DNA of 64,000 nucleotides from Arthrinium phaeospermum. Lineage: Eukaryota > Ascomycota > Sordariomycetes > Amphisphaeriales > Apiosporaceae. The notes beneath the pieces were generated by a model. That model ran no database searches, was not told the DNA's origin, and was given only the letters and a program-made list of their open reading frames with translations. Of the stretch, positions 55,401-64,000 are shown piece by piece. Made by a program: the position numbers and the translations under genes. The DNA lies in assembly GCA_006503535.1 (NCBI GenBank), contig QYRS01000004.1, positions 2,294,001 through 2,358,000 of the forward strand, written 5' to 3'. Position 1 is the first letter of the stretch, and every line of letters begins with the position of its first letter.

Positions 55401-56790
55401 ACCCACTTGGGCTTCTTTCTGACTGTCGCATTGAGCAGCGAACGATGACCGCGGAAGTTGCGACGTGCACATCGCCCTTTCCTTTCACGCTGCGCCGCGT
55501 TTGTTTTTCCTACGAACACCTCCACTCCCACGGCAACGGCAAAAAGGAGGGCGTGGAACGAACGACTGTGGTCTTTCTTTTTTATTAAACGGGCAGGCGT
55601 GATATCGCATCACACCACCCCGACCGCGCCTGAAAGGTAGTATGGCTTGTTTCTTTTCCAAGCATCAAATTTCGATTTCCGATTTCCCACGGGGAATCGG
55701 ACTTTGAGCCAGACTACTGGGTTTCGGTAGCCCTCCTAGCCCTCTGGATCCATCCTTTTCTGGGTACCTATCGTCTGTGGGCAAAAATGGCTTGGGGCCA
55801 ACTGATCCATAATCCAGCGAGCCCTGCCAAGACGCAGGGGGAAACCACAACGCATAATGCTCCGGTACCAGCTCAAGTGGCGCCATGGTGGACCTTGAGT
55901 CCCTGTAGCGGCGTTAGGGGCTTTAGAGAGGGGTCTTCCCCAGGGATGGCCCGTCCACTCCTCCTGAAAATTACATACAGAGGCACTTGAGGTGCATTCT
56001 GCCATCTCAGAGAAGCCACAAAGCTTGTAGTAGTAGGGTATGCACTACTCTCGCTACCGTACGGCTGGTGGTTCCAATACGGTCAATGTTAGGAGGCACA
56101 GCTGAAACTGCAGATCGAGTCGGGCCTCTGCGCCGGATTAGGAAATATGACCTTGGTCAAGTCGCATGCCAAGCTGATTCTGGTCGACGCCAACAACAAG
56201 CATCGAATAGCTCTAGGGCTGATGGCTGATGGGTGTGGGATCAGTACTGGTGGGATCTCTTGGTAGACGCAACTTGGTAAAGTCGATACGGAGACATTGC
56301 CCTAAGCACGTCCGTGCGATTTCGTGGCATGCAGTCAGGCAGTCTCAAGGTGTGTACTACTATGGCTGACGACGAGATAGCCCTAAGCCAGGGGAACGGG
56401 TGATTGTCGACCCTTTTTACCCCATTGATCCTTGTGACGATATGCAGCGTGGTGGATATAGCGGACAATGGATATCATAACAATGGACCGGGTTATAGTG
56501 GAGGACGACCAGACCCGGCTTCCCTGCTCGCTCGTAAGGAGGCGAGATTCAACCGGCGCATGTCGACGGCTTGCCGCTTGCCAGACTTGCTAAGACTTGT
56601 CGACTACCCGGCCGCATGGAGTTCAAGAACAAGACTACCCCGGAATTTTGACGGAATTTAACGCACAGTTTCCCCTCAAGATCTGCCCAGAGCGCGTCCA
56701 TTGATTCTCTCCTGGCATTTTGACTTTTGGTTTCTGGCGGTTGAATTATATTGACTTTTGTTTTTGGTTGGCCCGGTTGCTTCCTTCATC
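52457..56790. other. 4.3-kb gene desert
   Basis: I find no supportable gene, tRNA, transposase or reverse-transcriptase fragment. Open frames are short and mutually overlapping on both strands. The 53340-53900 part is AT-richer. It separates the secreted-enzyme area from the rhodopsin/regulator/P450 group and may hold long regulatory sequence or decayed repeats, which composition analysis could test. Confidence 0.45.
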
Positions 56791-58349
56791 ATGACTATCT
56801 TCCTGGACGATGCTCCGCATGTCACGGGCACCGTGATCGTCTTGATCGTCTTGGCGTTCCTCACTTTCGGAATGCGGGTGTATTGCAGAGTCACCCGGGC
56901 AAGCTGGGGAATGGAGGACTGGCTTATGGCGGTGTCTATGGTATGTTCTTTTCTTCTTCTTTTCGTCCTGAGATTATATTCTTGGCCCTACAACGTGGAG
57001 TCCAGCCCACTGACTTCCTTGCCCAGTTCCCATTCACGGTGTTGTCGATATCTTGTCTGGTCGCGTCCTTCAACGGAGTCGGTATCCACGCGTTCAGGTT
57101 TCAGCAGCCAGGCAACGAACAGTACATGGAAAAAGGGCTCTTCTGGTTCTTCATGTTCGAGGTCTTCTACTGCGTCACCATCATCCCTATCAAACTTTCG
57201 ATCGGCTACATGTTGGTGCGGATCGCGCAGAACAGGAAGGTGTACATCTATGCGCAGTACGGCATCATGGCCATGTTCACTGTCATGAACTTGATTGCCG
57301 CATTGTATATCATCTTTCAATGCAATCCAGTAGCGTAAGTTCCCGGCTCTACCCTTGGCAGCAAGTTATCGCTTTCATTGCACAATACTAACATCATGCG
57401 ACCAGTGCCGCTTGGGATTCCGAACTCATGGCGGAAGGAACCCACTGCCAAGACCCGGCTATTCTTGCTGATGTAGGTTACCCCTGATCGTTCAGTGATC
57501 GACTACTGTGAAAAACGGGACGTCATACTCACTTTTTGTTACAGATCTACTACGCGACAACTGCCGTGAATATCTTCACAGACTGGGCTACCGCTCTTAT
57601 GTACGTGGACCCCCTGCTCACATTTGTCGCGTGTTGTACTGACCGATGATAGGCCCATTCCTCTGTTGTGGAACGTCAAACTGAACCGAAACGCGAAGGT
57701 GTCTGTGGCGGCCATCTTGGGCCTTGGAATCTTGTAGGTTTACGGGATGCAACTTACGGCTTTACTTCTTTCGCTGACCAAGATCGCAGTGCGTCGCTAT
57801 CGGCTTGTATTCGTCTGAAGTACACAGTGAACCTGACCAACTCCGACGACTATCTCTTGTAAGTCTCGGTTGTTTTCCTCTGCTCACACCATGACTATGT
57901 GCTAATCACCGAGTCGCAGCGGGCTTTCCAATATTGTCATATGGGGTTACGCCGAGAATGGCGTCGGCGTGTTTGTTGGAAACCTCTCTACCCTGCGGCC
58001 CCTTTTCCGCAAGATGCTCTCGTTGGGCGGCACCGACGACTCTTCTAAGCCCACAGGCTACGGCGCTTCCGCTGCGGGCCTTCCGAGCAACAAGCATCCT
58101 TATCAGTCCTTCGACAACTACGAGATGCGAGCTGGTACCAGTGGTACAAACGGCGACGGCGTGACCACTACTACGCAATCGAGGACATGCAAAATCCAAG
58201 GGGGCTCGTCTAGCCAAGACAGCCTCTTCGACCACGACGAAATCGACAGCCAGAAGAAGATGGCGAGATCGGGTTCCGTTTCTAGGAAGAACGAAGCAGC
58301 CAAGTCTCCAGGGATCGTGGTCAGTCGGCAAGTTGAGATTAGTAGGTAG
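56791..58349 (+). CDS. Fungal rhodopsin-domain integral membrane protein (seven helices)
   Basis: Seven-helix protein of the fungal 'Rhodopsin domain' (SAT4-like, PF20684) family; not an opsin in the retinal-binding sense, role unknown, sometimes considered GPCR-like. Seven exons: 56791-56940, 57027-57334, 57406-57472, 57545-57600, 57653-57733, 57790-57858, 57920-58349, giving 386 residues. Helices are visible as VIVLIVLAFLTFGMRVYCRV, the FPFTVLSISCLVA stretch, LFWFFMFEVFYCVTIIPIKL, QYGIMAMFTVMNLIAALYII, YYATTAVNIFTDWATALMPI, the VSVAAILGLGIFASLSACIR stretch and the FGLSNIVIWGYAE region. Family markers are MEDWLMAVSM, KLSIGYML, FQCNPVAAAWD, HCQD and RLKYTVNL. A long Ser/Thr-rich cytosolic tail of about 110 residues (GYGASAAGLPSNKHPYQSFD) ends the protein. 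It is upstream of the Zn2Cys6 regulator in the same orientation. Confidence 0.9.
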
Positions 58350-58955
58350 ACATTTATGAGGAGCGTTGATTTTCGTTTGTTTGAGCACCTTGGGCCGGAT
58401 CCAGATAAGGAATGCACTACAGACTCGTTTGTACGATGAGCAAGTGTTACTTGGATCCTTGGTATGAGTCATAATGTGTGAGGAAATGTGGTTTGCTAAA
58501 TATACCTGAGATGACAGACAGCCTTGCATTTGTGTGGCCATCTCGTATGTTGTCGAAATGAGATGGTATTACGGAGAATTCTACGATACCTACATCATCC
58601 GTTTGATGTGTCACAATTTATACCCTAGATCTATAGAACCTATAATAATTACTAATAGTAGTATAAGTTGGGGATTTCCGGTCCAAGTCAAATACTGTAA
58701 TATTATCAAAGTACATCGATTGCCAAGACATGCCGCAATGCAGATACTTGACTCGTGGCCTTATGACCCATGTAACATACCCCCGCTGCTGACGGGCCGC
58801 CATGGTTAGGTAGTATTTTCCCTTATTTCTCACAGTTGCTTCCCTCAGAGGATTGTTTCGTGTAACGTTGACTCAATATCTTCGAGATAGCTTTATGAGG
58901 ATTGAGAAAGTGGTATCGTTTGAAGGTATCATCTACCGCGCAATCGCTTGACAAG
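58350..58955. other. Spacer between rhodopsin-like gene and Zn2Cys6 gene
   Basis: AT-rich stretch at 58620-58720; serves as 3' flank and promoter. No gene recognised. Confidence 0.5.
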
Positions 58956-60728
58956 ATGAACGAGACTTCAGTATCGCCGGGAAGAAAAAGGCGAGGTTTT
59001 ACAAGGACCAAAGCGGGCTGCATTACCTGTAAGTATTACCGCCCGCGTGTAACGTGGTGTGGCATGAGGGTGCGTGCGTGCCGGAACTGACAACCTTGAT
59101 CGCCAGGCAAGTAAGTCGGATGAGTCCAATGCCATTTAACGGATGAAGCCAATGCTTACCCTGCGAACCAAACATTGCAGAATCCGCCGGGTAAAATGCG
59201 ACGAAACACATCCGGCATGTATCCGATGTGAGCCAATTTCCTCCACGGCTCCATTCAATCAATCCCGTTCTCACCTAGCGCAGGTACCTCGACCGGCCGC
59301 AAATGTGATGGCTACGGCACCCCAATGCCCGAGCGGTGGCGGGACCGTCCCAACGTCAAGCCGGCCAGCTCCAGCTCCGGTCTTCGAGTCCTCCGGCCAT
59401 TGGTGGCCGGAATCGGTGGTACCCCGCAAGAAAGGCTATACTTCCATTTGTTCAGGTCCAAGACTGGCGGATCCTTCTTTTCCTCGCCATATTTGACCTC
59501 TTTCTGGGACAATCAGGTACCCCGGGCCGCCTTTCACCACGAGTTCATGAAACATGCCGTCGTAGCGCTCGGGTCGTCGTACCGTCGATATCACCAACAA
59601 TCCCCGATCTTGTCCGTTGCAGAAAGGAACGAGTTGGATATCTTTACTACGCAGCAACTGGGAAAGTCGATGCACCTATTGCGGAAATACATCGCTGGCC
59701 CAGGAGAAAAACAGGTCGAAGTAATCCTGCTATGTTGCGTCGTATTTATTTGCACCGAAATGATGAGGCAACAGAAGGCGGCGGCTTACAGCCACTTTAC
59801 AAGCGGTGCCAAAATCATTGACACTCTCCCGGATGCCCTGTTCAGGCACTTGGGCTCTCTTCGAGTCAACGACCAGGGATTTCGGTTGCAATTGCTGTCG
59901 AGGCGGGAAATGCGCCTGCTGCTCAAGCTTTTCGAGAACTTCGAACACAGTAACACCAGCAGCGGCTTCCTGCTCGCTTCGCAGGCAAACTTACCGGGCC
60001 GATCTCATCATGCTAGGGACGATATTGATGATATCGATCACCAACATTCCCACGAGGCATGTTCGTCGCTTGTCCAACAATGTGTTTGGCACACCTTCAC
60101 GCGTATATACGAGACCCGAGCCCACAAGGGCGACGTTCGCTTCTGGTCGAGCCCCGCACAGGTCAAGTGCCACGCAGCACTGATCGACAGAGTTGAAGAC
60201 ACCAACAGGGTGTTGGATCGCTTCATGGGCGGGCCAGCTGCGCCCCGCCCCGAAACAGATCTGGCCGGCTACGTATTGAGCATGACCGAACTGATAGAGG
60301 CCCGGGGCTCGCTGATCGAAGCGCACTCCATGCCCTACAACTACTCACGGAGCGAGATGGCCCGCTTCGGCCCGCTCTTCCGGGAGATGCTGGAGGCTTG
60401 CGAGGCCGTCGTCGGGGTGCTCTCGGCGAACCGGTCGCAGCTGTCTCTGGACTCCTCGCCGTGGACGGACGATACCGACCGGAACGAGACGGCCTGGGAC
60501 GTCGCTCCTCTGACCCTCGGCAGCGCCCTGCTGATCGCCACGCACTTTGTCGTGTTTCGTGCCCCCGATATCGAGACCAGGAAGCGTGCGGCCCGAGCCA
60601 TCAAGCACATGGGGGATTTAAAGGGGTCACATCCTGGGGCCAAGACTTACGAGTGGCTCGACGATCTTGGGGCCTTCACGATTTTCGAGTCCAAGTTTCA
60701 GGATCTGAGCATCAATAATAGCTTATGA
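58956..60728 (+). CDS. Zn(II)2Cys6 transcription factor with a 4-nt microexon
   Basis: Fungal binuclear-zinc-cluster regulator, 522 residues. Exons: 58956-59028, 59107-59110, 59181-59227 and 59284-60728. The cluster is C22-x2-C25-x6-C32-x6-C39-x2-C42-x6-C49 (GCITCKIRRVKC, HPACIRC, TGRKC), perfectly canonical only if the 4-nt exon GCAA is included: it completes Cys25 and starts Lys26. Both flanking introns have good borders (GTAAGT...CCAG, 78 nt; GTAAGT...GCAG, 70 nt). The body matches the fungal-specific TF type with ARAIKHMGDLKGSHPGAKTY-like C-terminal helices and a middle region FFSSPYLTSFWDNQVPRAAF with HEFMKHAVVALGSSYRRYH, typical of DUF3468-type (Fungal_trans_2) regulators. Neighbours are a rhodopsin-like membrane protein and a convergent P450, so it may be a local pathway regulator (inference). 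Confidence 0.92.
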
Positions 60729-60930
60729 CAAAGTCATCCACTTGATTGCACAGACATAAGAGTCACAAACTACATATTAGAACCAAGGTCATTGAATGAT
60801 TCTTCTTTTATTCCTTTTTTTTCAGTCTTTAAGCTCTCGATTCGATGCGAGCAAATGTTTGCAGAAACAGAAGACTCGCATATGCTGGGCCAGGCGACTA
60901 ATGCAAATACAAGAAGTACCCTATGACAGC

Positions 60931-62912
60931 TCATTGGGGCTTCACGGCGGCTTTCAGAACCCGCTCCACGTTCTCATGCCGCGGCTTCATGCGAATCCGG
61001 AAGGGAAGGGGTGACCGACCCGACAGGCCATCATACTCTTTCAGATCGATTGGCACGCCTGGCGTCTCCGTCTCCATGTCGAACGCCCAGAGGATGCGAG
61101 AGATGGCGAGCCAGGTCTCGCGCTCAGCGACGCTGATGGCCGGGCAGATGCGCCGCCCCGCCCCGAATACCCAGTGGTCGCGCTGGCTGGCGTCGGACAG
61201 GTTGGCACTCTGGGCTGACGTCAGGGTGTCATGCAGGTAGCGATCAGGCTATCATTTATGTTTGTTAGCTAACCGAACAGTCCATACTTGGTGTGTGGTT
61301 TCAGCAGTGTGCAGACTTACATTGAACGTGTCCGGGTCCGGGTAACGCTTTTCGTCGTGGTGGATCGACCAGGTGTTCAGGACCACCATTGTCTCCTTGG
61401 GGATACGCTGCCCCTTGTAGACAAACTCTTCGGTGGTGTAGTGTGGCGTGCTCAACCAGAATGGGTTATAGCACCGCTCGACCTCCTTGATGAGAGCGCG
61501 GCAGTACGGGAGGTGCTTCTCATCCTCGATGCCAGGCAGACGGTCTCTACCAACGACAGTGTCCAGCTCCTCCTGCGCGCGGCGCTGGATTTCCGGATAC
61601 GACGGTATCAGCGCTGAGAACCATTGCGTGAGAGATGCTGCCTACAAAATATGGCATGTTAGTTTGCACAACCCAAAGTGGTTGAAGAGTAAAGGAGCAT
61701 CCAGCATCGACCGTACCGTCTCAACGCCCCCAATCATAAAGGCCGCTGCCATCATGGACAAGTCCAGATCATCCAGCTTCTCCGCCTCTTTCATCTGGAG
61801 TAGTGTCGTTGCTAGGCAGTCTGGGACCTTGTCTCCCCGCTTCATACGCTCATCTATGTCTTGAATTATGCCTCCGTATGTTTCGACTAGGTCGAGGTGC
61901 AATTTCATAGCACGAGAGCGCATCTCAGAGGGGAAGATCCGGAGCACGGGTAGGAAGTCGATAATGTTCGACATGGGTCCTGTGCAGTTCCTGTACAACG
62001 CATGAGATCCCAGCGTTTTATCTCTCGACGGAGTGTGTTTGACTTACATGAATTCTCGGCTCAGGCGTAATGCCGTCGCTACGAGCGGGTCGTCTACCGA
62101 TGCTGTCCTTATGCCGAACACGATTGTCAACATGTTGTTGAGAGAGCAGCGTCCAGCAAAGGGCTGAGGGTTGACCAGTGCGGTGCCGCCTTGACTCGCC
62201 TCCAGGAGGCAGTTGACCATGTCGTTGGCCTCTCTGTCAAAGACTGCGGTGAACTTGCTGACGGCCTTTTGCTGCAGCCAAGCATTCGCGATGCGGCGAT
62301 GCTTCCGCCTGTGTTTCTTCTGGTCAGTTCTTCCACCTAAGTATCTTGCTTTTCTTCCATGTTGAGAAGATGGGGTGGGTGCATAATTACCATGTATCAT
62401 TGTATGGCGTGGTAGTGATTCCCCGGCCGGCCAAAATGTGCTGGCTCTTGATATACATCTCTTTGCGGGACGAAAATATGGACCCGTTTGCTACCAGTAG
62501 ATCCTTGGCAACCTCCGCGCTGGAGATGACGACGACATGTTGGTTGCCCAGCCAGATGGAGTAGAGGGGACCGAACTTTTCAGCCCATCGGCTCAGGGTG
62601 AGCTCGGGATAATGCGTCAGAAATGGGAATGAGCCTGCGCATGGGTTAATTGTGCTGAGCGTTGGATTCGATTTCAAAGTAGGTATGTATTCTGGGGTAT
62701 GAATGGGCCTTACCAAGTATCGGGAGGCCCCTTGGCCCTCTTGGGACCGGATAATACACGGCCTTGTTGACTATGAGGTACGCAGATAGGAATAGAATGA
62801 AGGATAATGCAGAGCCCGTCCACAGGGCCGTCGGAGACCAAGTTCTGGCATCGTGATAGCCCTGTGTTATGTTGGCTGTGGAGACAGCGAAGACGCTTTC
62901 GAACTTCTCCAT
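60931..62912 (-). CDS. Cytochrome P450 monooxygenase
   Basis: Microsomal class II P450 of the fungal CYP64/O-methylsterigmatocystin-oxidoreductase-like type; substrate unknown. Six exons: 62912-62714, 62634-62391, 62308-62048, 61990-61717, 61641-61321, 61248-60931, giving 538 residues. An N-terminal anchor helix (LWTGSALSFILFLSAYLIVN) is followed by the proline-rich hinge VPRGPRGLPILGG. The helix-I segment is FMIGGVETAAS (about 318-329; the usual A-G-x-D/E-T-T has Ala for the second Thr), the K-helix ExxR is Glu379-Arg382, PDTFNPDRYL is the PERF-region equivalent and the heme loop is FGAGRRICPA with Cys468. All exon joins keep phase. It is convergent with the Zn2Cys6 regulator gene (202 bp apart). 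A TATA box lies about 90 nt upstream. Confidence 0.93.
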
Positions 62913-63001
62913 TGGGTACTATAGAGATGACGGTGGTTGCATGTAGCAATGTGGCAACTACTCGCCAAGGGATTGTACTAAAGGGAGGTGATGTATGATG
63001 A

Positions 63002-63009
63002 TATTTATA
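63002..63009 (-). promoter_or_regulatory. TATA box of the P450 gene
   Basis: On the minus strand the sequence reads TATAAATA, about 90 nt upstream of the P450 start at 62912. Confidence 0.6.
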
Positions 63010-64000
63010 GTAGATATTTGCAGCCAGGAATGCGGACCAGCCGGCAGTGTTTGCTTATCTGTGCTGTCCCATCTGCCGGGTTCCTCTTACCGGACATACT
63101 TACTCCCTAACGTCCTTTGCTAAGTCCTGGGCTTGAGATGTCATGATCGTTCCACGTCAAGCAACTAGATTCTGCGAGTTACCTTGGGTAATTGGAACGT
63201 CGTTCGGTGCGTGCCGTGCGGACGGGACTGGCTGCTTCCCACGCATCCACCACCCGCAGCTTTTTCAAACCTACCTTGACTCAGGGAGTCAGCTCTAGAC
63301 CAATAGGGCCGCCTGGATCAGCATGTGTATAAAACGTCAGTTTCTTTCAAGTACCAAGAGATTGAGCTTCTCCACTTGGACTATCACGAAAGACAACGTC
63401 AACGGGGGCACGGAAGTTGTGGTACGACGGTGGGATGCACTTAATAGTATATGGGAGGGTCGGGGGCAGTTGGACTAGTAAACTGGGTCAAATGGACGGA
63501 TAGGCGGACACTGACTCTTGTTCTTCAACCGTGGGCTTCATCAAGTAATGCTGTTTTCAAAGGTGCTTATACTTGACAAGGGCAGCAAGGGCTTGGTTAT
63601 GGTTCAGATAATAATCGACCATGGCACTTCTGCGGGCTCTGGTATTCCTGCTCTCGCCAGAGGGGTAACAAGTAAGATTTGCTTGTATACACGAGGCTTG
63701 GCATGTTATGGCAGGTACGATCTCTTAACGACTTCACTGAGCCGCCATCCAGCCCAGAACAACTTGATCAGGCTGCGGGTCGAGGAAGCACATACTGCCG
63801 GAAAAGCAACCCGTCGACAACAAGTACAACCTGTATACCGGATTTGACGTGCTGTCAAGGAGCTAGGATCGAGGCGAAAAGTTAGGTATGCCAAGAAAAA
63901 AAGGTACCGCGCTAATCTCGGGAAGTTCTTCCCAAATCCGGAAGCAGGTCTGGGCGCAGGCCTGGACGTCGTTGCTAATTTGTGTTATGTACTTACTTTT
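63010..64000. other. Right-edge intergenic region
   Basis: P450 upstream region and further sequence with no recognisable gene. The open frame at 63518-63847 has no family features. A tataaaa element at 63327-63333 (plus strand) has no credible gene behind it within the window. Confidence 0.45.

Noticed and set aside
63518..63847. 109-codon plus-strand frame near the right edge
   Set aside because: No homology by eye and no promoter-like context; not called.

Overview
The window is nuclear DNA of a filamentous ascomycete (Pezizomycotina, most likely Sordariomycetes). The support is short phased introns of about 50-130 nt with GTAAGT/GTGAGT-type donors and YAG acceptors, Kozak-like starts rather than ribosome-binding sites, and typical fungal gene content: a Mec1/ATR kinase of about 2,450 residues, fungal Cox16, the homoserine-acetyltransferase-like serine acetyltransferase of moulds, a Zn2Cys6 regulator, a fungal-rhodopsin-type membrane protein, and secreted plant-cell-wall enzymes. 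I assembled exons by hand from donors, acceptors and reading phase. No transposon, CRISPR array or prokaryotic operon is visible.

Layout. 0-15 kb is gene-poor: transcription repressor NC2-beta (minus), an Irc24/sepiapterin-reductase-like SDR (minus) divergent from a Tda3-like FAD oxidoreductase (plus), and a lineage-type hypothetical protein (minus), separated by long unannotatable spacers. 14.6-25.8 kb is housekeeping: Cox16 and the 12-exon Mec1/UvsB checkpoint kinase, head to head, then a PARP-type zinc-finger protein with a basic/acidic repeat tail. 26-33 kb holds a small cysteine-rich secreted protein, the mitochondrial-type serine O-acetyltransferase, an F-box-like conserved hypothetical, and a cysteine-rich single-pass surface protein. 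34-47 kb is rich in secreted and accessory genes: GH30 beta-1,6-galactanase, a broken surface-protein gene, Tcd1/2-type tRNA dehydratase, a cis-CaaD-like tautomerase, a DUF6594 C-terminal relic, an M14 carboxypeptidase, a PL3 pectate lyase and an SDR without the usual catalytic lysine. 47-52.5 kb has tRNA-Glu(UUC), a NUDT14-like Nudix hydrolase, and a convergent pair of secreted enzymes (alpha/beta hydrolase; lactonase-type beta-propeller). 52.5-56.8 kb is a 4.3-kb desert. 56.8-63 kb carries a rhodopsin-like seven-helix protein, a Zn2Cys6 activator and a cytochrome P450, a plausible small regulated module.

How the genes fit together. GH30, PL3, M14 peptidase, alpha/beta hydrolase and the cysteine-rich secreted protein point to a plant-associated or saprotrophic lifestyle with local enrichment of secretome genes, each with its own promoter (several with clear TATA boxes). 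The most distinctive molecular observation is a 4-nt microexon inside the zinc-cluster codons of the Zn2Cys6 regulator. Two genes (surface protein at 35.8-36.6 kb, DUF6594 at 40.8-41.2 kb) look like decaying copies. I did not find a clear previously undescribed multi-gene system; the best candidates for follow-up are listed as findings.
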